NCBI RefSeq assembly: GCF_001695855.1
Contig: NZ_MBSS01000008.1
Coordinates: 62,001-126,000 of the forward strand
Direction: 5' to 3'
DNA from: Ensifer sp. LC163
Lineage (GTDB): Bacteria > Pseudomonadota > Alphaproteobacteria > Rhizobiales > Rhizobiaceae
DNA: 64,000 nucleotides
The notes under the pieces were generated by a model. That model worked only from the letters and a program-made list of their open reading frames with translations, was not told where the DNA came from and ran no database searches. This document shows, one piece after another, positions 58,223-64,000 of this stretch; the stretch's first letter is position 1; the number at the start of each line of letters is the position of its first letter. Position numbers and translations under genes: made by a program.

Positions 58223-59677
58223 ATGACCAAGGTGGAAACGACATTCGCACTGCGCCATGAGCCCATGCGCATTGCCGGCAGGAAGGTCGATGCCGAGGGG
58301 GTGATCGAGGTGCACTACCCCTGGAACGATGCCGTCATCGGTACCGTTCCAGCCGGCAATGCCGAGCACGCCCGCACAGCCTTCGAGATCGCAGCGGCCT
58401 ATCAGCCGAAGCTGACGCGATACGAGCGCCAGCGCATCCTGCTGAAGGCGGCCGAGATGCTGGTCGCCCGCAAGGAGGAGATCTCCGATATCATCACGCT
58501 GGAGCTCGGCATATCGAAGCAGGACTCGCTCTACGAGGTCGGCCGCGCCTTCGACGTGCTGACGCTGTCGGGCCAGATGTGCATTCGCGATGACGGCGAG
58601 ATCTTCTCCTGCGACCTCACCCCGCACGGCAAGGCGCGCAAGATCTTCACGATGCGCGAGCCGCTGACCGCCATCTCGGCGATCACACCCTTCAACCACC
58701 CGCTCAATATGGTGGCACACAAGGTGGCGCCGGCCATTGCGACCAACAACTGCGTGGTGCTGAAGCCGACGGAGCTGACGCCGATGACGGCGCTCGTCTT
58801 CGCCGACATTCTCTACGAGGCGGGATTGCCGCCGGAAATGCTGTCGGTGGTGACCGGCTGGCCGGCGGATATCGGCATGGAAATGATGACCAATCCGAAC
58901 TTCGACCTCATCACCTTTACCGGCAGCGTGCCGGTGGGCAAGCTGATCGCGGCGAACGCGCACTACAAGCGCCAGATCCTCGAACTCGGCGGCAACGACC
59001 CGCTGATCATCCTCAACGACCTGTCGGACGACGACCTGGCAAAGGCGGCCGACCTCGCGGTCGCAGGCGCAACGAAGAACTCGGGCCAGCGCTGCACGGC
59101 GGTCAAGCGCATTCTGTGCCAGGAGAGCGTCGCCGATCGTTTCGTGCCGCTCGTGCTGGAACGGGCCAGGAAGCTGCGCTTCGGCGACCCGATGGATCGC
59201 GCGACGGAACTGGGCACGGTCGTGCATGCCCGTGCTGCCGAAACCTTCGAGCGTCGGGTGCATCAGGCGGCCGAGCAGGGGGCGGACATCCTCTACGATC
59301 CGGGCCGCCGCGGCGCTCTTCTCCCGCCGATCGTGGTCGATCGTGTGCCGCATTCGAGCGAACTGGTGATGGAGGAAACCTTCGCGCCGATCATTCCGAT
59401 CGTGCGGGCACCCGACGATGACGATGCTCTGATCGCGCTCTCCAACTCGACCGCCTTCGGCCTGTCGTCCGGGGTCTGCACCAACGACTTCCGCCGCATG
59501 CAGAAATACATCGCCGGCCTCAGGGTCGGTACGGTGAACATCTGGGAGGTGCCCGGCTATCGCATCGAAATGTCCCCCTTTGGCGGCATCAAGGATTCGG
59601 GCAATGGCTACAAGGAGGGCGTGATCGAGGCGATGAAAAGCTTCACCAACGTCAAGACGTTTTCCCTGCCCTGGTGA
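58223..59677 (+). CDS. phnY: Phosphonoacetaldehyde dehydrogenase PhnY
   Basis: This is a 484-residue aldehyde dehydrogenase. It has the NAD-binding [19 protein letters not shown], the [11 protein letters not shown] loop, the general-base Glu in [12 protein letters not shown] and the catalytic Cys in [11 protein letters not shown]. It oxidises phosphonoacetaldehyde to phosphonoacetate, the substrate of PhnA. The ATG at 58223 lies ten bases after phnA. A clear terminator follows at 59724, ending the operon. Confidence 0.95.
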   Translation: MTKVETTFALRHEPMRIAGRKVDAEGVIEVHYPWNDAVIGTVPAGNAEHARTAFEIAAAYQPKLTRYERQRILLKAAEMLVARKEEISDIITLELGISKQDSLYEVGRAFDVLTLSGQMCIRDDGEIFSCDLTPHGKARKIFTMREPLTAISAITPFNHPLNMVAHKVAPAIATNNCVVLKPTELTPMTALVFADILYEAGLPPEMLSVVTGWPADIGMEMMTNPNFDLITFTGSVPVGKLIAANAHYKRQILELGGNDPLIILNDLSDDDLAKAADLAVAGATKNSGQRCTAVKRILCQESVADRFVPLVLERARKLRFGDPMDRATELGTVVHARAAETFERRVHQAAEQGADILYDPGRRGALLPPIVVDRVPHSSELVMEETFAPIIPIVRAPDDDDALIALSNSTAFGLSSGVCTNDFRRMQKYIAGLRVGTVNIWEVPGYRIEMSPFGGIKDSGNGYKEGVIEAMKSFTNVKTFSLPW

Positions 59678-59723
59678 TCTGGGCCCTGGTGATCTGAGCA
59701 TCCCCTGCCAAATCACCCTTCCT

Positions 59724-59752
59724 GGGAGCTGTCGATCGGCAGCTCCCTTTTT
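59724..59752 (+). terminator. Terminator of the phnWAY operon
   Basis: GGGAGCTG at 59724 pairs with CAGCTCCC ending at 59747, around eight bases, and is followed by a run of five T. Confidence 0.9.
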
Positions 59753-60092
59753 CTTGACGCAAGCTGCAAGACGCTTTGTCAGCATCTGTGGCCCGCGGAT
59801 GCAGGCCCTGTTCGTTTCGTCATCAATTGCGCCGAGGAGTGACGCGTCTGAAGCGTTTAAGCCTACAGACGGCGCGTTCGATGCGGGCATATCCATGCGT
59901 GCGGAAGTGGGAGCCTTATGTGCTACGCAAGCGATGTTGCAGGAGTATCATCTGATAGGCTCTGTTCGCCCGGAAGGGATGATCACCAACGCCCGTCGCG
60001 GGAGACGTCCATTCCTGCCGGCAGCGGCAATTGCGATGAGAATGTTGTTGGTTGTAAACATTCCGTCCGCTTGATTTTGAAGGAGCCACGGC
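59753..60092. other. Gap without a recognisable gene
   Basis: These 340 bases between the phn terminator and the GFA gene contain short overlapping frames without family motifs. The GFA promoter and its ribosome site (GAAGGAG) lie at the right end. Confidence 0.5.
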
Positions 60093-60485
60093 ATGGACCG
60101 ATTCACTGGCGGTTGCCTGTGCGGCAATGTCCGAATTGTGGCGTCGGGACGCCCATACCGGGTCGGCCTTTGCCACTGTCTCGACTGCCGCAAGCATCAC
60201 GGGGCGCTTTTTCACGCTTCCGCGATATTCCCTCAGGATGCGGTGACGATCGACGGCGAAACACGCGACTACGCCGGGCGGTTTTTCTGTCCCCGCTGCG
60301 GCTCGTCCATTTTCGCACGCACCGCAGACGAAATCGAAGTGAATGTGGGCTCCCTGGATGCCCCCGACCAACTGGTGCCAACCTACGAAAGCTGGATCGT
60401 GCGCCGCGAGTCCTGGTTGCCGCCGTTTCCGATCACGAGACGATACGACCGCGACCGTGACGCCACGAGCCGCTTTGAGGAGTAG
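60093..60485 (+). CDS. GFA/CENP-V-family zinc protein
   Basis: This 130-residue protein has zinc-binding cysteine sets GGCLCGNVR, CHCLDCRKHHG and FFCPRCGSSIF. That is the complete pattern of the glutathione-dependent formaldehyde-activating (GFA) family. Most members have no proven activity, and many do not act on formaldehyde. The ATG at 60093 follows GAAGGAG. It stands alone, convergent with the CadC-like regulator, and no link to neighbouring pathways is evident. Confidence 0.88.
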   Translation: MDRFTGGCLCGNVRIVASGRPYRVGLCHCLDCRKHHGALFHASAIFPQDAVTIDGETRDYAGRFFCPRCGSSIFARTADEIEVNVGSLDAPDQLVPTYESWIVRRESWLPPFPITRRYDRDRDATSRFEE

Positions 60486-60529
60486 GTCGCGACCGGTGCG
60501 AGGCCGAAGTTACGTGTCACGCCGGGGCG

Positions 60530-62047
60530 TCACTCCGGCAGACCGGCCTTGCGGTAGCCATCAACGAAATGCGCAAGGGTCGCAGCGTCGCGGAATGGCT
60601 CGGTCGTTGCCCAGTGGTGGATTGTGAAATTCGGGTTGCCGACGAGAAACAGTTCGACCTCTGCGTGCGCCTCGTCGAGCCGGCCCAGTTGGGCAAGGCT
60701 TGCCGCGAGGAAACGCCTCGAGCTTGTGCGATAAGTCTCGTCCCTGCGCAGTGTCTCGACAGCGGCTTCGTATTGGCCGGCCGCATATTGCGCCTGGCCG
60801 AGCGTCAGATAGTACCAACTTGCTGGAAACGGGTTCAGCCGGAACGCCTTGCAAATGTGCTCGAGGCCTTCCTCGACCCGCCCGGCCAGGACTGCGATGT
60901 CGGATAGTGCCGCCCAGGTGTCGGCCTCGTTCGGGTCGAGCTCGATCGCCGTGGCAAATTCCTGATCCGCCTCGACGAAGCTGCGCTCATAGGCAAGCAG
61001 GTACGCCAGGATCCAGCGACTGCCGGCATCGTGGGGATCGATCGCGACAGCCTTGCGCGCCAGCTCCAGAGCAGCACTGCGGCCAGGTTCCGTCGGCCCG
61101 CCGGAATGGACCCATCCCATCCAGTGGTTCATCGCAAGCCAGCGATAGGCCTCGGCGTAATCAGGATCGAGCGAAACTGCGCGCGTGAGCATCAGATGCG
61201 CTTCCCGCGCCGCCTGCGGCGTATCATCCATCAGCTTGCGCGCCCGCACGCAGAGATCGTAGGCCTCGAGATTTTTGGGCCGATGGCGCGGCGGCGGCGC
61301 GCGCAGCCGGCCGAGCAGTGCCTCCACGATCTTGCCGGTGACTTCGTCCTGCACGGCAAAGATATCTTCCAGGCTGCGATCGAAGCGTTCCGTCCATAGA
61401 TGATCGCCACTCACGGCGTCGACCAGTTGGGCGTTGATGCGCACGCGCCCCGCGGCGCGGCGCGCGCTGCCCTCCAGCAGGTAGCGCACGCCAAGGTCCT
61501 CAGCGATCCCGCGCACGTCCATTGGCTTTCCCTTGTAGGCAAAGGCCGAGTTGCGGGCGATGACGAACACGCCGGAGATCCTGGACAGGTCGGTGATCAG
61601 GTCTTCGGTCAACCCATCCGCGAAGGATTCCTGCTCGGGATCATTGCTGACATTCACGAAGGGCAGCACGGCTATCGATGGTTTGCTGGGCAGCGGCAGA
61701 GGTTTTCGCTTCGCACCCCCGAGCTGTTCGATGGCCCTGGTGAAGCGGTAGCCGACGCGCGGAACCGTGGAGATCCATTCACCGCCGTCGGCGGCCGGGC
61801 CAAGCAGCTTGCGCAGCTGCGCGATTTGGACGGTGAGGTTGCCTTCCTCGACGGCCGTGCCCGGCCACGCCGCGTCCATCAATTCGGCCTTTCCAAGGAT
61901 TTCGCCGGGCCGTCCGACGAATGCCGCAAGCAGCCTCAGCCCGCGGTGGCCGATGGCAACGGGATCATCGTTCCGAAGGAGCGTTCCCGCATCCGGATCA
62001 AGCACGAACGGACCAAAGGCAAAGCGCGATCCCTGCATACGGCGCAT
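60530..62047 (-). CDS. CadC-like winged-helix regulator with TolB-like and TPR regions
   Basis: This 505-residue protein begins with an OmpR-type winged helix (residues 1-105: FGPFVLDPDAGTLL, GNLTVQIAQLRKLLG, ISTVPRVGYRF). Next comes the TolB-like segment often seen in this group (SIAVLPFVNVSNDPEQESFADGL, partly quoted; VRYLLEGSARR; FAVQDEVTGKI). The C-terminal 230 residues are TPR-like helices with AVSLDPDYAEAYRWLA, AIELDPNEADTWAAL and LAQLGRLDEAHAEV. No membrane segment or cyclase domain is seen. It is divergent from the DUF1127 gene. Target and signal are unknown. Confidence 0.88.
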   Translation of the reverse strand: MRRMQGSRFAFGPFVLDPDAGTLLRNDDPVAIGHRGLRLLAAFVGRPGEILGKAELMDAAWPGTAVEEGNLTVQIAQLRKLLGPAADGGEWISTVPRVGYRFTRAIEQLGGAKRKPLPLPSKPSIAVLPFVNVSNDPEQESFADGLTEDLITDLSRISGVFVIARNSAFAYKGKPMDVRGIAEDLGVRYLLEGSARRAAGRVRINAQLVDAVSGDHLWTERFDRSLEDIFAVQDEVTGKIVEALLGRLRAPPPRHRPKNLEAYDLCVRARKLMDDTPQAAREAHLMLTRAVSLDPDYAEAYRWLAMNHWMGWVHSGGPTEPGRSAALELARKAVAIDPHDAGSRWILAYLLAYERSFVEADQEFATAIELDPNEADTWAALSDIAVLAGRVEEGLEHICKAFRLNPFPASWYYLTLGQAQYAAGQYEAAVETLRRDETYRTSSRRFLAASLAQLGRLDEAHAEVELFLVGNPNFTIHHWATTEPFRDAATLAHFVDGYRKAGLPE

Positions 62048-62175
62048 CTATAGACCCTTTGGAAGTTTTTGAGAACTTTTTGGGAGGGCTTAAGTACGAC
62101 GCCGTTCGTATCCTCCAGACTTCATCCTCTTTCAGGTCGGGGCCCCCGGGCCCCTCAAACCCTATGGAGGTTGCC

Positions 62176-62694
62176 ATGGACGATACTCCTACCCTTGCGT
62201 CGGCGCCGCATCAGGCATCGCGGCCGGGAACGCTCGTAGGCCCGGCGGAAGTGTCGCGTCGGCACTGCAGCCTGGCGACCCTGCGGAGCATTATCGCCAC
62301 CTGGGACGAGCGGAAACGCGTTCGCTGCGACCTTGAGCGAAAGCTGAAGCAAGATCCCCATTTGATCGCCGACATCGGTCTGACGAGACGGCAGTTCGAG
62401 GCAGAGATCGCCAAGCCCCTAGGCGAACACACCACAACCAACGGTCTGCTACGGCTTCTCGGAAGGCTGGGCATTTTGGCCACCCATTGGAAAATATGGG
62501 GAGGTAGCCTGGCAACTCGGGGAGAGAACGACGACTTGAGCGAAGGACAGTTGCTTGAACTGGGCATTTGCCGCGTTGCACGCAGGGAACGCTGGCTTGA
62601 CGGCTGTGAGACGCTGCTCCCCATGGATTATTTCGAGTACAGCCTCCATCCGGACGTCTCAAGTGGAGGGGAACGCTACTGCATAATTCCTTAA
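62176..62694 (+). CDS. DUF1127-type protein with extended C-terminus
   Basis: This 172-residue protein starts at an ATG after TGGAGG. Its middle carries the DUF1127 core (TWDERKRVRCDLERKL then HLIADIGLTRRQFEAEI). Most DUF1127 proteins end soon after, but here 75 more residues follow, including LSEGQLLELGICRVARRE, which resembles a second copy of the same core. Small DUF1127 proteins bind RNA and influence phosphate and nitrogen responses in Agrobacterium; whether this long form does is unknown. The last codons run into a dispersed repeat, which may have supplied the stop. Confidence 0.7.
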   Translation: MDDTPTLASAPHQASRPGTLVGPAEVSRRHCSLATLRSIIATWDERKRVRCDLERKLKQDPHLIADIGLTRRQFEAEIAKPLGEHTTTNGLLRLLGRLGILATHWKIWGGSLATRGENDDLSEGQLLELGICRVARRERWLDGCETLLPMDYFEYSLHPDVSSGGERYCIIP

Positions 62695-62782
62695 ATCGGA
62701 ATCGATTTAAGGAGGAAATTATGCGGCAAGTTTAAAGCGGTACAGCGTCCTTTGCGCGTCATATTTGACGCGCGGCGCTGTA
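62681..62782. repeat. Composite rhizobial palindromic repeat
   Basis: The left part has a perfect stem, CCTTAAATCG and CGATTTAAGG (62689-62712), enclosed by GCATAATT and AATTATGC. The right part (62741-62782) is the inverted copy of the 42-base element at 4592, with TACAGCG and CGCTGTA at its ends. The element overlaps the DUF1127 stop codon. It resembles known rhizobial intergenic repeats. Confidence 0.8.
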
Positions 62783-62979
62783 GCGGTGTGGGCGACTTGC
62801 GTCCCGGTGAGGCTTCGCCAGACCCATAGTTTTTACTTTGACAATGATAAGAATAATAAATTTTACTAATTGAATACGTCCACGCAGAATGCCTCCTGAA
62901 GCATGCGAGACAAGGGCAGCGACAGATTGCCAGCCTTGCTTCCCGGATTTTTTCCAGGCCTCCAGAGGAGATATTCAGC

Positions 62980-64000
62980 ATGAACAGACACATGTTTTTT
63001 ATGCTTGCCGGCGCCATGTCCGTGGCTCTTCCCGTCATCGCATCCGCACAGACCGAGCTCACCGTTTACACTGCCGTCGAGGCTGTCGACCTTGATCGTT
63101 ACAAGGCGACCTTCGAGAAGGCGCATCCCGATATCACGATCAATTGGGTCCGCGATTCAACCGGCGTCATGACGGCGAAACTGCTTGCCGAAAAGGACAA
63201 CCCGCAGGCGGACGTTGTCTGGGGGCTCGCTGCCACGTCCCTGCTTCTCCTGAAAACGGAGGGCATGCTGGAAGCCTATCAGCCGAAGGGCGTCGAGGCG
63301 CTCGACAAGAAATTCGTCGACCGTGACACGCCGCCGAGCTGGGTCGGCATGGACGCCTATGTGGCAGCACTCTGCTACAACACGGTCGAGGCCGCAAAGC
63401 TCGGGCTGACGGCCCCTCAAACCTGGGAAGACCTGACGAAGCCCGAATACAAGGGCCACATCGTCATGCCGAACCCGAGCTCGTCGGGCACCGGATTCCT
63501 CGACGTATCCGGCTGGATGCAGATGTGGGGCGAAGAGAAGGCCTGGTCCTTCATGGACAGGCTTCACGAGAACATCTCCGCCTATACGCATTCCGGCTCG
63601 AAGCCCTGCAAGATGGCCGGCGCCGGCGAGGCCGTCATCGGCGTGTCATTCGAATTTCCAGGCGCCAAGGCCAAGAGCGCCGGCGCGCCGATCGACATCA
63701 TCTTCCCTGCCGAAGGGTCGGGCTGGGAGGCCGAGGCGACGGCGATCATTGCCGGCACGGCCAACCTCGAGGCCGCCAAGACCCTGGTCGACTGGTCGGT
63801 CACCAGGGAAGCCAACGAAATGTACAATGTCGGCTATGCCGTGGTGGCCTATCCCGGCATCGCCAAGACCGTTCAGCATCTGCCCTCTGACATTGCCGCA
63901 AAGATGATCGACAACGACTTCGAATGGGCCGCGAACAATCGCGCGACCATCCTGAAGGAATGGCAGAAGCGTTACGACGCGAAGTCGGAACCGAAGAGCT
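62980..64000 (+). CDS. 2-aminoethylphosphonate-type ABC binding protein (3' end cut by window)
   Basis: At least 340 codons are open from the ATG at 62980, which follows AGAGGAG, to the window end. A Sec signal peptide ends near VIASAQ|TELT. TVYTAVEAVDLDRYKATFEKA, VWGLAATSLLLLKTEGML, MPNPSSSGTGFLDVSGWM and YTHSGSKPCKMAGAGE fit the AepX/PhnS2 group of binding proteins that deliver 2-aminoethylphosphonate. Permease and ATPase genes would be expected downstream, outside the window. Three unrelated genes separate it from phnWAY. Related binders for iron or other phosphonates cannot be excluded. Confidence 0.85.
   Translation, partial: MNRHMFFMLAGAMSVALPVIASAQTELTVYTAVEAVDLDRYKATFEKAHPDITINWVRDSTGVMTAKLLAEKDNPQADVVWGLAATSLLLLKTEGMLEAYQPKGVEALDKKFVDRDTPPSWVGMDAYVAALCYNTVEAAKLGLTAPQTWEDLTKPEYKGHIVMPNPSSSGTGFLDVSGWMQMWGEEKAWSFMDRLHENISAYTHSGSKPCKMAGAGEAVIGVSFEFPGAKAKSAGAPIDIIFPAEGSGWEAEATAIIAGTANLEAAKTLVDWSVTREANEMYNVGYAVVAYPGIAKTVQHLPSDIAAKMIDNDFEWAANNRATILKEWQKRYDAKSEPKS

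Noticed and set aside
55687-58272. An 861-codon minus-strand open frame opposite phnW and phnA
   Set aside because: It is fully antisense to two unmistakable genes and is arginine-, glycine- and aspartate-rich without any family motif.
1-64000. CRISPR arrays, tRNA or rRNA genes, prophage or plasmid replication genes
   Set aside because: No spaced direct repeats, no cloverleaf-like or ribosomal RNA sequence and no repABC, integrase or phage structural genes were seen.

Overview
The window is GC-rich, densely coded DNA from an alphaproteobacterium of the Rhizobiales. The gene families and the dispersed intergenic palindromes resemble those of Sinorhizobium/Ensifer, where phnWAY and a nirK/nor cluster are well known. 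Genus and replicon cannot be proved from the sequence. No rRNA, tRNA, CRISPR array, phage module or replication gene was seen. The only transposon trace is a short transposase remnant near 24.5 kb.

Layout. 0-5.7 kb: a truncated LuxR-type regulator, a small catabolic operon (secreted amidohydrolase, cupin, FAD oxidoreductase), and a divergent MarR/cupin pair with palindromic operators. 5.9-18.4 kb: an orphan-looking hybrid kinase, then a kinase/response-regulator pair divergent from an AfuABC-like ABC importer with a PhoA-type alkaline phosphatase, then a solitary tatA. 18.6-23.2 kb: ubiV-ubiU-ubiT (oxygen-independent ubiquinone hydroxylation) divergent from ubiD-ubiX. 23.2-40.6 kb: a complete nitrite and nitric oxide respiration block: nnrU with a hemerythrin-like gene, norEF, norCBQD, hemN, a DUF2249/NnrS-like/DUF2249x2/MIP18 module, nnrS, nirK-nirV and the regulator nnrR. 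No nap, nar or nos genes are in view. 40.9-52.8 kb: the assimilatory nitrate system: nasT-nasS, then nrtABC-nirBD-nasA and a 3'-truncated cysG. This is preceded by a textbook sigma-54 promoter and a hairpin leader suited to NasT antitermination. 52.9-59.7 kb: 2-aminoethylphosphonate catabolism: a LysR regulator, a Na/Pi transporter and phnW-phnA-phnY. 59.7-64 kb: a GFA protein, a CadC-like TPR regulator, a DUF1127 protein and, cut by the window end, a 2-AEP-type binding protein.

How it works together. At least eight FNR/NnrR-type boxes (TTGNN-N4-NNCAA) lie in front of ubiT/ubiD, hemerythrin-nnrU, norE and its divergent partner, norC, hemN, the DUF2249 module, nnrS and nirK. This suggests one NnrR (FNR/FixK-like) regulon tying anaerobic quinone and heme synthesis to nitrite and NO respiration. 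The assimilatory block has separate nitrogen control (sigma-54 plus nitrate-responsive NasST), and the phosphonate block appears to be LysR-controlled.

The least described items are a 51-residue two-helix membrane protein sharing an NnrR-type box with norE, the DUF2249/NnrS-like/MIP18 module between hemN and nnrS, and the AfuABC-phosphatase-TorSR-like locus. All functions are read from sequence by eye. No database search was run.
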